From assembly GCA_043798435.1 (NCBI GenBank), contig JAZDOR010000184.1, positions 1 through 7,684 on the forward strand: a stretch of 7,684 nt of DNA, in the 5' to 3' direction. Every line of letters begins with the position of its first letter. The first letter of the stretch is position 1. The notes beneath the pieces were generated by a model. It was not told the origin of the DNA and searched no databases. It saw only the letters and a list, made by a program, of their open reading frames with translations. The DNA is from JAGUXG01 sp043798435. GTDB taxonomy: Bacteria > UBA9089 > UBA9088 > JAGUXG01. Shown here one piece after another: positions 1 through 6,109 of this stretch. The position numbers and the translations under genes are program-made.

Positions 1-45
1 TTCTTTGAAAACTTATTGAAAGGCATCCGTCCTTTCCCAGAATAG
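1..45 (+). CDS. Possible C-terminal tail of a truncated upstream gene
   Basis: Frame 1 is open from the left edge and ends at TAG (43-45), giving a tail ending GIRPFPE. It lies on the same strand as the downstream polysaccharide genes, so it could be the end of another member of that cluster. Fourteen codons are far too few to identify anything, and an open stretch this short is expected by chance. A competing reading is a minus-strand gene starting at ATG 26-24 behind an AAGGA-like site and running off the edge (MPFNKFSK). Neither can be confirmed here. Confidence 0.18.
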   Translation, partial: FFENLLKGIRPFPE

Positions 46-273
46 TTTGTAATAGATAAAAAAACAAACATAGGCTTAAACAGATGCCTACTAATAGTAT
101 AATATCAGAATGGCTTAATTGTGCTAATGTGTAAAATTTAAAGATTAAAAACCAAGGGGGTAAATATATGGTTTAGTTGAATATCTTATTTCTTTCGCAA
201 CAAGTCTATTGCCAAAGAAGGAACCATGACCTATACTATTACCTACACAGAAGACATCAGACTATAGACAATA

Positions 274-317
274 AATAGCTATCAGTTAATAAAAATAGCT
301 GAATACTGATAGCTATT
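274..317. repeat. Perfect 13-bp inverted repeat, heptad-like words
   Basis: The arms AATAGCTATCAGT (274-286) and ACTGATAGCTATT (305-317) are perfect reverse complements around an 18-nt AT-rich loop. The right half reads as three consecutive 7-bp words, TAGCTGA, ATACTGA and TAGCTAT, at 296, 303 and 310. No T-run follows on the plus strand, so it does not look like a standard terminator. It is more probably one member of the short-word repeat elements found in other gaps of this window. Confidence 0.7.
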
Positions 318-356
318 ATACCGAAAAGAAATTGGTTTACAAAAAAGTAACTACTC

Positions 357-423
357 AGGTTCAAGGTTCACGGTTAATCCTCTTATTCTCTAACCTTGAA
401 CCATAAACCTCAGAACCATAAAC
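357..423. repeat. Inverted repeat built from 7-bp GGTTCAA words
   Basis: The left arm (357-376) and right arm (391-410) are 20 nt each and match as reverse complements at 17 of 20 positions around a 14-nt loop. Each arm is itself a heptad tandem: GGTTCAA, GGTTCAC and GGTTAAT begin at 358, 365 and 372, and AACC recurs at 392, 399 and 406. The 11-mer GAACCATAAAC occurs twice in direct orientation (398-408 and 413-423), extending the element beyond the hairpin. The function is unknown. It is about 70 bp upstream of the glycosyltransferase start and could be transcribed or simply be a mobile or satellite-like remnant. Confidence 0.75.
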
Positions 424-434
424 GAACACAATTT

Positions 435-464
435 TTGCAAACCTGATTTGTTTGGGCATAGATT
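435..464 (+). promoter_or_regulatory. Weak promoter candidate for the polysaccharide operon
   Basis: TTGCAA (435-440) and TAGATT (459-464) are separated by 18 bp and end 28 bp before the glycosyltransferase ATG. Both boxes match the vegetative consensus at only four of six positions, so in AT-rich DNA this is a position-based guess. Transcription may equally enter from upstream of the window. Confidence 0.25.
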
Positions 465-492
465 CTATTTTTACGAGCAGAGATAAAGAGAT

Positions 493-1608
493 ATGTTATT
501 ATTTTTATCAGTTATTTGTATCTTGCACACTTATATTCTCTATCTTCTTATTATCATAGTATTATCAAAATTTGCAAAAAAAGTAAAGCAGGATGAGAGC
601 TTTTTACCATCAGTAAGTTTATTGATTGTTGCTTATAACGAAGAGAAAATAATTCAAAGAAAGATAGAAAACTCCCTTGCTTTAGATTATCCGAGATTAG
701 AAATTATAATTGCTTCAGATGGTTCGACAGATAAGACCAATGAGATTGCGTTAAGATATAAAGAGAAAGGAATAATACTAAAAGGGTTACCACGAACAGG
801 AAAGGTATCCGCATTAAATAACACAATTCCTGATGCTAAGGGCGAAATAATAGTTTTATCTGACGCAAATGTAATGTATAAAGAGGATGCAATAAGAAGG
901 TTAATCTGTAATTTTGCAGATAGTTCCGTTGGTGGGGTAAGCGGTAATGTGATGATATTAAAGACTGAAAAAGCTACATATGGCAAAGGAGAAGGCATTT
1001 ATAGCAGGTATGAAAAATATATTCAAAAGAAAGAGAGCCAAATTTCTTCTGTGATAGGCGTTGACGGTGGAATGTATGCTATTTGCAAAAGGCTGTTTAG
1101 ACCAATTCCAAAATATATAATCTTAGATGATTTTGCTAATGTGGTGAATATTATTAAGCAGGGATATCGTGTTATCTATGAAGAGAAAGCCATAGGATAT
1201 GAAGATACAGCTGAAGGTAGCAAGGGTGAGTTTATCAGGCGTATTAGAATAAGCGGAGGTGGATTTCAAATGCTACTTAAAAACACTTTAGGAATTTTTC
1301 TCTTCAATCACCCATTTTTGTTATTTCAATTTATCTCTCATAAATTATTTCGCTGGTTTACCCCCTTTTTTCTTCTCATCTTTCTTATTACTAATCTCAT
1401 TTTAATAAATGCATGTTCTATCTATAAAATTTGCTTATTCTTTCAATTACTATTTTATTTATTTGCCCTTATAGGTTGGTTATTTAAATTAAGGGTTAAG
1501 CCCTTTTCAATCCCATTTTATTTCTGCTTGATTCAGGTAGCATCTTTAATCGGCTTTTATAAAGCCTTGACGGGTAAATTAAGGGTTACATGGACAAAAG
1601 GAAGATGA
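493..1608 (+). CDS. Membrane-bound family 2 glycosyltransferase (GT-A fold)
   Basis: Predicted processive-type or lipid/polysaccharide glycosyltransferase transferring a sugar from a nucleotide-sugar donor at the inner face of the cytoplasmic membrane. One N-terminal membrane segment (about residues 1-26) precedes the GT-A domain. Visible motifs are LLIVAYNEE (43-51), SDGSTD (75-80) for donor binding, SDAN (123-126) in the place of the metal-binding DxD, GVDGGMYA (189-196), LDDF (211-214) as likely general-base region, and RRIRISGGGFQ (249-259), the usual place of the Q/RxxRW-type acceptor motif. SHKLFRW (282-288) leads into C-terminal membrane segments at about 289-307, 313-331 and 340-358. 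At 371 residues it has normal length for this subfamily. The start has only a weak AAAGAG-type site close to the ATG. Its last bases overlap the WbqC gene. Donor and product cannot be told from sequence. Base composition is low in G+C (16 of 60 bases at 541-600). Confidence 0.9.
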   Translation: MLLFLSVICILHTYILYLLIIIVLSKFAKKVKQDESFLPSVSLLIVAYNEEKIIQRKIENSLALDYPRLEIIIASDGSTDKTNEIALRYKEKGIILKGLPRTGKVSALNNTIPDAKGEIIVLSDANVMYKEDAIRRLICNFADSSVGGVSGNVMILKTEKATYGKGEGIYSRYEKYIQKKESQISSVIGVDGGMYAICKRLFRPIPKYIILDDFANVVNIIKQGYRVIYEEKAIGYEDTAEGSKGEFIRRIRISGGGFQMLLKNTLGIFLFNHPFLLFQFISHKLFRWFTPFFLLIFLITNLILINACSIYKICLFFQLLFYLFALIGWLFKLRVKPFSIPFYFCLIQVASLIGFYKALTGKLRVTWTKGR

Positions 1609-2300
1609 CTATTAGTATCCATCAACCAGAACATCTGCCCTGGCTCGGTTTCTTTAATAAACTTGCCTCATCCGATATATTTATCCTTTTAGACAATGTT
1701 CCTTTTCGTAAGAACTACTTTCAGAATAGAAACAGGATACGGACAAAGGAAGGCTGGATATGGCTCACAGTTCCTATACTGACGAAGGATAAGTTTGGTC
1801 AAAAGATAAATGAGGTGATGATTGATAATAGCTTAAACTGGCAAAGAAAGCATCTCCTTTCCATTGAACAAAATTATGGTCGTGCTCTTTATTTTGATGA
1901 GTATAAAGATTTCTTTCTTCAACTTTACAATAGAGATTGGCAGAGATTGGTGGAGTTAAATACAGAGCTTATCCGCTGTCTATCATCGTCCTTAGGTATT
2001 AAAACAAGGATAATTGAGGCATCCTCTCTAAATATTTCAGGAAGCAGCACAGACCTTCTCCTTGCTATATGCAAAGAGGTTGGAGCTAAGATTTATATCT
2101 CTGGAAGGTTCGGCAGAGATTATTTAGATGAGTCAAAATTTGCTCAAGAAGGGATCAAAATAGTCTATCAAGAGTTTCATCATCCTGAGTATAAACAGGT
2201 ATTTGAGACTTTTATTCCAGATATGTCTGCCCTTGACCTTCTCTTTAATTATGGAAAGAATGGTGGGAAGATGCTATATCCAAATAAATCAGGCTTCTAA
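1590..2300 (+). CDS. WbqC-family protein, polysaccharide biosynthesis
   Basis: Member of the WbqC-like family, commonly found in O-antigen and other surface-glycan clusters. Its exact reaction is, to my knowledge, unsettled; transfer of an acyl or amino-acyl group to a sugar has been suggested. Family hallmarks are IHQPEHLPWLGFF (10-22), DNVPF (35-39), NRNRIRT (46-52), WQRKHLLSIEQNY (84-96), SGRFGRDYLDE (171-181) and the C-terminal MSALDLLFNYG (212-222). The 236 residues and intact C-terminus indicate a full-length protein. Two starts are possible. ATG 1590 has AAGGG four bases upstream. ATG 1605 forms an ATGA overlap with the glycosyltransferase stop and begins MTISIHQP, closer to the usual family N-terminus. 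I give the longer form but consider 1605 about equally likely. Either way the genes overlap and are probably translationally coupled, placing this protein in the same glycan pathway. Confidence 0.88.
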   Translation: MDKRKMTISIHQPEHLPWLGFFNKLASSDIFILLDNVPFRKNYFQNRNRIRTKEGWIWLTVPILTKDKFGQKINEVMIDNSLNWQRKHLLSIEQNYGRALYFDEYKDFFLQLYNRDWQRLVELNTELIRCLSSSLGIKTRIIEASSLNISGSSTDLLLAICKEVGAKIYISGRFGRDYLDESKFAQEGIKIVYQEFHHPEYKQVFETFIPDMSALDLLFNYGKNGGKMLYPNKSGF

Positions 2301-2316
2301 AAACTTGAGCTATAAA

Positions 2317-2341
2317 AGGATTCAAGGAGTCAAGAGATTCA
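2317..2341. repeat. Degenerate short-word repeat in convergent gap
   Basis: AGGATTCA, AGGAGTCA and AGAGATTCA follow one another directly, an 8-9 bp periodic run. The word GGAGTCA is the reverse complement of TGACTCC, the B unit of the satellite at the right end of the window. It lies in the 103-bp gap between the convergent WbqC and porA genes. No convincing terminator hairpin is seen here for either gene, although a T-run is present at about 2383-2390. Three degenerate units could be chance. Confidence 0.35.
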
Positions 2342-2403
2342 TCCGGTCATAGGGAAAGTAAGATTATTATTAAATCCTGCCCCTTTTTTTATCAACGGTT
2401 TTT

Positions 2404-3630
2404 TCATCCTCTTACACCAATATATCTAACTAATTCTCCTCTATCCCCTTCGGGAGCCTTCGCAAGTTCTGCAAATATCTCGCGGAGATGCTCCTTTCTC
2501 ATATCCCTGCCGCCAAGACCATAGACATAATTCTTGACTATAGGAGGAGAGGCTACCATTTTAGCTTCATCAAAAACACCGGGTGTAATTGGAGCAAATG
2601 TTTCTCGATGAATAATATCGTATAAAGCAGACTTTACCTCAGCAAAGAGCGGTCCACCTGCACCAGATAAGCCATCTGCCCTATCCAGGACAGCAATAGC
2701 TTTGCAACCTGCCAATGCTCGGGCTAAGAGATGAGAAGGAAATGGTCTGAATACCCTGAGCTTCAATAAACCCGCTTTTATTCCCTCTTTCCTCAGCTCA
2801 TCCACAACAACCTTAGTTGTTCCACAGACAGAACCTAAGGCAACAATGGCTATCTCTGCGTCATCAAGTTTATACTCTTCAAAAAAGGAGTAGCTTCTTT
2901 GAAACCTTTTCTCAAAATCCTCTGCTACCTCAGCTATATATTTTCCTGCCTCCCTCATTGCCTGAATTGTCTGCATCTTATGCTCAAAGTAGTAGTCAGT
3001 AAAGTCTATAGCACCTACTGTCTTTGGATGGTCTATATCTAAGACAGAATAAGCTGGTTTATGTTCTCCAACAAAACAAGCCACCTCAGCATCCTCTAAT
3101 ATCTCCACAACCTCCATCCCATGGCTGATAATGAAGCCATCTGCGGTAACCATCACAGGAAGGTGGCAAGCCTCTGCAATTCTTATGGCTTGAATCATAT
3201 TGTCATAAGCCTCCTGGGCATTCTCTGAATATATCTGGAGCCAGCCCGAATCCCTGGCACCCATCGTATCTGAGTGGTCACAGTGGATATTTATCGGAGA
3301 AGATAATGCCCTATTTACCTCAGCCAGAACAATAGGGAGCCGCAGGCCCGAGGCAATATAAAGCATCTCCCACATCAGTGCTAAGCCCTGAGAAGAAGTA
3401 GATGTCATTGCTCTTGCACCTGCTGCTGATGCCCCGATACAAGCAGACATAGCCGAATGCTCACTCTCTACCGGGATAAACTCCGTGTCAACAATCCCAT
3501 CTGCCACAAACCCTGCAAATATCTGGACTACCTCTGTAGCAGGTGTGATGGGATAGGCAGCCACCACATCAGGTGCCACCTGCCTCATCGCCTCTGCCAT
3601 AGCCTCATTACCTGTCATTGCTTTTTTCAT
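2404..3630 (-). CDS. porA: Pyruvate:ferredoxin oxidoreductase, alpha subunit
   Basis: Alpha subunit of the multi-subunit PFOR that converts pyruvate and CoA to acetyl-CoA and CO2, reducing ferredoxin in the cytoplasm; a related 2-oxoacid oxidoreductase is possible. AYPITPATEV (25-34) is the signature of the thiamine-pyrophosphate enzyme pyrimidine-binding domain. VESEHSAMSACIGASAAGA (54-72) contains the likely active-site glutamate E57, and TSTSSQGLALM (76-86) and NRALS with R107 follow, all in the order seen in one-chain PFOR. Residues about 256-360 form the transketolase C-terminal-like domain (IAIVALGSVCGTT; LDRADGLSGAGGPLF). Length 408 is close to the usual 390-410. AAGGAGGTT sits five bases before the ATG. 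The gamma, delta and beta subunits that normally sit beside porA are absent: the next gene downstream is convergent and the next upstream is an SPFH protein 172 bp away. A weak promoter (AGATAA 3682-3687, ACTATT 3659-3664 on the plus strand, 17-bp spacer) is possible, as is read-through from the SPFH gene. Confidence 0.93.
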   Translation of the reverse strand: MKKAMTGNEAMAEAMRQVAPDVVAAYPITPATEVVQIFAGFVADGIVDTEFIPVESEHSAMSACIGASAAGARAMTSTSSQGLALMWEMLYIASGLRLPIVLAEVNRALSSPINIHCDHSDTMGARDSGWLQIYSENAQEAYDNMIQAIRIAEACHLPVMVTADGFIISHGMEVVEILEDAEVACFVGEHKPAYSVLDIDHPKTVGAIDFTDYYFEHKMQTIQAMREAGKYIAEVAEDFEKRFQRSYSFFEEYKLDDAEIAIVALGSVCGTTKVVVDELRKEGIKAGLLKLRVFRPFPSHLLARALAGCKAIAVLDRADGLSGAGGPLFAEVKSALYDIIHRETFAPITPGVFDEAKMVASPPIVKNYVYGLGGRDMRKEHLREIFAELAKAPEGDRGELVRYIGVRG

Positions 3631-3633
3631 ATT

Positions 3634-3642
3634 AACCTCCTT
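3634..3642 (-). promoter_or_regulatory. Strong ribosome binding site of porA
   Basis: On the minus strand this reads AAGGAGGTT, an almost full anti-Shine-Dalgarno match placed at ideal spacing before ATG 3630. It fixes the start and suggests efficient translation. Confidence 0.85.
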
Positions 3643-3693
3643 AGCCTTTTTTTTCGTAACTATTTACTCAAGTGAAGCAGAAGATAATTATTC

Positions 3694-3775
3694 ACCGCAG
3701 AGCACGCTGAGAACGCAGAGAATTTACAAAATTTTTAAGTTTTTATTTCTCTGTGCCCTCTGCGACCTCTGCGGT
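3694..3775. repeat. Inverted repeat of 9-bp CGCAGAG words
   Basis: Two 29-nt arms (3694-3722 and 3747-3775) match as reverse complements at 23 of 29 positions around a 24-nt AT-rich loop. Inside the left arm CGCAGAG-like words begin at 3696, 3705 and 3714. In the right arm CTCTGCG-like words begin at 3749, 3758 and 3767, giving three 9-bp units per arm. The transcript could form a long imperfect hairpin. It occupies most of the gap between the SPFH gene and porA on the minus strand, so it may modulate read-through, but no T-tract follows it. From memory, CGCAGAG-type repeats occur in several uncultured bacterial phyla; this is recollection, not a search. Confidence 0.85.
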
Positions 3776-3802
3776 TAATCTTTACTTCAGGTGGGTAAAG
3801 TG

Positions 3803-5722
3803 TTACTTTCTTTCAAGAAATTTCATCAGTGTAGCCGCTAACCCTTCAACGCCACCTCCATTGCCACCAGTCACCAAGATGTCAGGCACAATCTTTGCTC
3901 CTTTCTCAGCTAACGCAGTGATGATATTCACTAAGGTCGTTGCTTTCTGTCCAAGGGCTTCAACCTGAACTTTATAAGCCTCAGCCCGTGCCATCCCAAC
4001 TGCTCTAATTTCAGCACCCTTAGCTGTTCCTGTCTGACTTATGTAGGTAGACTCACCATCAGCCTCTGCCTTTCTGGCTGTAGTCTTATTATTCTGGATG
4101 CCGATACCAACCTGAGATTTGGCAAGTTCAGCCTGCATATCAGCCGTTCCTTTGGCTTTCTCTGTCTCAATCCGTTGATCTTGAGCCTCCTTCTGCTTTT
4201 TGAAAGTCTCTATCTCCTGGTTAGCAATCTCTCGCTCTGTCAAGACCTTGACCATTTGCTCAGGGAGAATAACATCCTGAATATAAACCCCTTTAGTCTC
4301 CACCTGATATTCCTCAAGTTTTGCCCTGATATGTGCATAAGCCTCCTCTTGAACCTGTTGTCTGGTCTCTATAAATCGGATAGCTGGCATACTCTGAATC
4401 TTATCTCTAAAATGGTTACCAACCGCTGCCTGCAACACCTCATTCACCAGATTAGCCGTTGTGCCAACGATAGAGATTACCCTCGGTGCCTTGGTATCCG
4501 GGATATGGATCTGCACCTGAAGGTCTATCTTGAATATGAACCCTTCCCTGCTCTTTGAGACAATCGGTTGCAACTCTTTATCCAGCATATGGGCACGGGA
4601 TTGAGCCTCAGACCAGTTCAGGGTCAGAATTGCTGTTGGCACAATCTCTGCCTGGTAACATCTTGGGTTTATTGGATATTTCCCTGTCCTCAAAGGTTCC
4701 TGCCAGATGCCACGATGCCCGGGTCTGACCAATGTTCCAAACTTAAACTCTGTTCCTGAGGTATCCTGTGGGCCTAAACCAACATACGACTTAATAACAG
4801 CCACTTCACCCTGTTCAACAATCAACATTGGGGCTAACTCTACAGAGACTAAAAAGGGGTTAAGGGTATAGGCACCATAAAGCAATGGGTCGTGCTGAAG
4901 CCCGATTCGGCCTCCTTTATCTAAGAAGGCTTGATAGTCTTGATAATTATTATGTTCACGGTTTTTGCCTCCAAGTGCTGTTTCAATCAGGGTATTATCA
5001 TCAGAGCCTTCAGCTTCAAGCTTAGCTATATCAGAAAAACCTTCCAATCTGCTGGCAATATCACCGGGTGGCAAAGGATCTCCTTCAAAGGCAGTAACAA
5101 TGCCAACCATATCAATTATCTTCCCGCCTTCATCTGTTACCTTCGGCTCTACACGAAAGACCTCTAACTGTGCTGTCTCCAGGCCAAAGGATTGGGGAGC
5201 CAGTCCTCTGCTTTTTTCAACCAACTGTTTATATTCAGGGTCAACAGAGATACCATATGCCCTGTTCCTGGTGATTACTAAGAATCCTACTGGATGAATC
5301 GGGGCTAATGTTCCAGGGGGAAGCACTGGTCTCTGGACACCTTTCTGACCATCACTTTCTATGAATGTTCTTAAGTCACTGAAGTTGCCAAACTCTTTCT
5401 TATAGACAGCAGATTTCGCTCCAATGGGCAAAGGTTTACCGACCTGAGCGATAACTACCCCAATCTCACCGGCTGGAACTTGAACCCAGGGAAACTTCTC
5501 CACACGATAGACAATCCAAAACCTCCACCTCCATCCTGGCATCAGCAGGTCTGCCTGATAACCAGCTTCTCCTTTGAAAGCTATCGGATTATCCCCGGTA
5601 AGCTTACTGAAAGAGAACCTTTTGATTGCCAGACCAACCTCAGTTGGCCCAATAACCCGCACAGACGGCAGGACCAAAATCAACAAAACCAGAAAAACCA
5701 AACCACATAAAATCCAAATCAT
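3803..5722 (-). CDS. SPFH/band 7 flotillin-like membrane scaffold protein
   Basis: Large SPFH-family protein, 639 residues from the chosen ATG against roughly 420-550 for typical flotillins and YqiK. Members oligomerise into membrane-attached cages or microdomain scaffolds. A hydrophobic anchor (2-20) opens the chain. Four similar beta-type modules appear to follow, heads at TEVGLAI (27), GEIGVVI (85), DMVGIVT (204) and GEVAVIK (305), tails at GEAGYQADLLMPG (51), GQKGVQRPVLPPG (125), GGRIGLQHDPLLYG (270) and GHRGIWQEPLRTG (335). The classic SPFH core runs about 363-490 (FIFKIDLQVQIHIPD; VYIQDVILPEQM). A charged Ala/Glu/Lys/Gln-rich coiled coil (about 490-600) ends in the flotillin-like KIVPDILVTGGNGGG (610-624). 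An upstream TTG (5749) extends the frame by nine codons, but the ribosome site AAGGAGG lies within that extension, so ATG 5722 is preferred. Client and role are unknown; no NfeD or protease partner is visible. Confidence 0.9.
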   Translation of the reverse strand: MIWILCGLVFLVLLILVLPSVRVIGPTEVGLAIKRFSFSKLTGDNPIAFKGEAGYQADLLMPGWRWRFWIVYRVEKFPWVQVPAGEIGVVIAQVGKPLPIGAKSAVYKKEFGNFSDLRTFIESDGQKGVQRPVLPPGTLAPIHPVGFLVITRNRAYGISVDPEYKQLVEKSRGLAPQSFGLETAQLEVFRVEPKVTDEGGKIIDMVGIVTAFEGDPLPPGDIASRLEGFSDIAKLEAEGSDDNTLIETALGGKNREHNNYQDYQAFLDKGGRIGLQHDPLLYGAYTLNPFLVSVELAPMLIVEQGEVAVIKSYVGLGPQDTSGTEFKFGTLVRPGHRGIWQEPLRTGKYPINPRCYQAEIVPTAILTLNWSEAQSRAHMLDKELQPIVSKSREGFIFKIDLQVQIHIPDTKAPRVISIVGTTANLVNEVLQAAVGNHFRDKIQSMPAIRFIETRQQVQEEAYAHIRAKLEEYQVETKGVYIQDVILPEQMVKVLTEREIANQEIETFKKQKEAQDQRIETEKAKGTADMQAELAKSQVGIGIQNNKTTARKAEADGESTYISQTGTAKGAEIRAVGMARAEAYKVQVEALGQKATTLVNIITALAEKGAKIVPDILVTGGNGGGVEGLAATLMKFLERK

Positions 5723-5727
5723 TTTTT

Positions 5728-5734
5728 CCTCCTT
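5728..5734 (-). promoter_or_regulatory. Ribosome binding site that decides the SPFH start
   Basis: Read on the minus strand this is AAGGAGG followed by five A residues and ATG 5722-5720. Its position excludes the in-frame TTG at 5749-5747 as the main start, because the site would then be inside the coding sequence. Confidence 0.85.
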
Positions 5735-5758
5735 ACTGAACCTTTGCAAATTTATGTA

Positions 5759-5773
5759 AATTGACTATCAATT
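5759..5773. promoter_or_regulatory. Palindrome, possible operator of the SPFH gene
   Basis: AATTGA (5759-5764) and TCAATT (5768-5773) are perfect inverted hexamers around CTA. The palindrome covers the possible minus-strand -10 box at 5764-5769, a typical repressor position. The arms are short and AT-rich, so chance is not excluded. Confidence 0.3.
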
Positions 5774-5792
5774 GTTTCTGAAAGACAGTAAA
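5764..5792 (-). promoter_or_regulatory. Weak promoter candidate for the SPFH gene
   Basis: On the minus strand TTTACT (5792-5787) and GATAGT (5769-5764) are 17 bp apart, each matching the vegetative consensus at four of six positions, about 40 bp before the ATG. Spacing and location are right but the box matches are modest. Confidence 0.28.
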
Positions 5793-5836
5793 CCAAGGAA
5801 GAAGTAGTTGTAAGCTAAGATGGATTATCCTTTTGA

Positions 5837-5864
5837 GCTTAATGCTTATGGCTTACTGCTTAAA
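5837..5864. repeat. Four-unit GCTTA heptamer array
   Basis: GCTTA recurs exactly every 7 bp at 5837, 5844, 5851 and 5858, with units GCTTAAT, GCTTATG, GCTTACT and GCTTAAA. An inverted copy of the word, TAAGC, occurs at 5811-5815, hinting at a decayed left arm as in the other inverted elements. Only the first five bases of each unit are conserved. No function is evident; it lies upstream of the SPFH gene. Confidence 0.75.
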
Positions 5865-5918
5865 AATTCTTTAATATAGTGTATAGAAGAGGAAAGAGAT
5901 AACTCAAGATATTTCTTG

Positions 5919-5946
5919 CTTCGTAAGATTGAAAATCTTGCCGAAG
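5919..5946. repeat. Compact hairpin-forming inverted repeat
   Basis: CTTCGTAAGATT (5919-5930) and AATCTTGCCGAAG (5934-5946) pair around a GAA loop: AAGATT/AATCTT and CTTCG/CGAAG are perfect, with a small internal mismatch of one base against two between them. It is not followed by a T-run. It sits about 100 bp upstream of the transporter promoter; it may be a small structured element, an operator or a remnant. Confidence 0.5.
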
Positions 5947-6012
5947 GCTCGATTGCTTATAAGGTATAATTTCATATGCTATCAAGAAAAAAGTTCAAAA
6001 TAGGACATTTCT

Positions 6013-6028
6013 ATGTTGTGGTTAACAT
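6013..6028. promoter_or_regulatory. Operator-like inverted repeat upstream of the transporter
   Basis: ATGTT (6013-6017) and AACAT (6024-6028) are perfect inverted pentamers separated by 6 bp. The centre lies about 60 bp before the predicted transcription start, the region where LysR-type regulators usually bind, and E. coli yeiH is linked to the LysR-type YeiE. No regulator gene lies in the window, and a 5-bp arm is short evidence. Confidence 0.35.
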
Positions 6029-6045
6029 GGTTGTAAAATATACAA

Positions 6046-6074
6046 TTGACAGAATTAAGGGATTTATGTAAAAT
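6046..6074 (+). promoter_or_regulatory. Near-consensus vegetative promoter of the transporter gene
   Basis: TTGACA (6046-6051), a perfect -35 box, is followed after exactly 17 bp by TAAAAT (6069-6074), a five-of-six -10 box. Transcription would begin near 6081, leaving a leader of about 30 nt that contains the ribosome site. This is the strongest promoter in the window. Confidence 0.75.
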
Positions 6075-6096
6075 TTAAGAAGATTGCTAAATAAAT

Positions 6097-6105
6097 AAGG
6101 AGGTG
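6097..6105 (+). promoter_or_regulatory. Strong ribosome binding site of the transporter gene
   Basis: AAGGAGGTG matches the anti-Shine-Dalgarno almost completely and is spaced correctly (six bases after GGAGG) from ATG 6110, fixing the start. Confidence 0.85.
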
Positions 6106-6109
6106 TATA

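Larger units (their letters stand above)
46..492. other. AT-rich intergenic region with two inverted repeats
   Basis: No coding frame of convincing length or composition is seen in this 447-bp stretch. It contains the perfect 13-bp inverted repeat at 274-317, the heptad-built inverted repeat at 357-410 with a tail to 423, and a weak promoter candidate just before the glycosyltransferase gene. The first 270 bases hold nothing I recognise apart from a 7-bp inverted pair, AGGCATC (21-27) and GATGCCT (83-89), whose wide spacing makes it unconvincing. Confidence 0.6.
5723..6109. other. Divergent intergenic region between SPFH gene and transporter
   Basis: No coding frame is supported in these 387 bp. 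Reading left to right it contains the SPFH ribosome site, a palindrome over a possible minus-strand -10 box, a four-unit heptamer array, a compact hairpin, an operator-like inverted repeat, and a near-consensus plus-strand promoter with leader and ribosome site for the transporter. It is therefore the regulatory hub of two divergent genes. Confidence 0.7.

Noticed and set aside
862..873. DAN in place of DxD in the glycosyltransferase
   Set aside because: SDAN is a frequent form of this motif in family 2 enzymes as I know them, so it does not suggest inactivity.
687..998. Minus-strand frame of 103 codons inside the glycosyltransferase
   Set aside because: It lies antisense to a clearly conserved catalytic domain, has no ribosome site and no recognisable protein features.
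2383..2406. Terminator for the WbqC gene or porA
   Set aside because: A T-run is present but no adequate GC-rich stem precedes it on either strand.
3646..3655. T-run as terminator after the SPFH gene
   Set aside because: On the minus strand it is an A-run located just before the porA ribosome site, so it cannot serve as a standard terminator in that direction.
5965..5970. TATAAT box as alternative transporter promoter
   Set aside because: The -10 is perfect, but no -35 lies at suitable distance (TTGCCG is 21 bp away), and the 6046-6074 promoter is far better placed.
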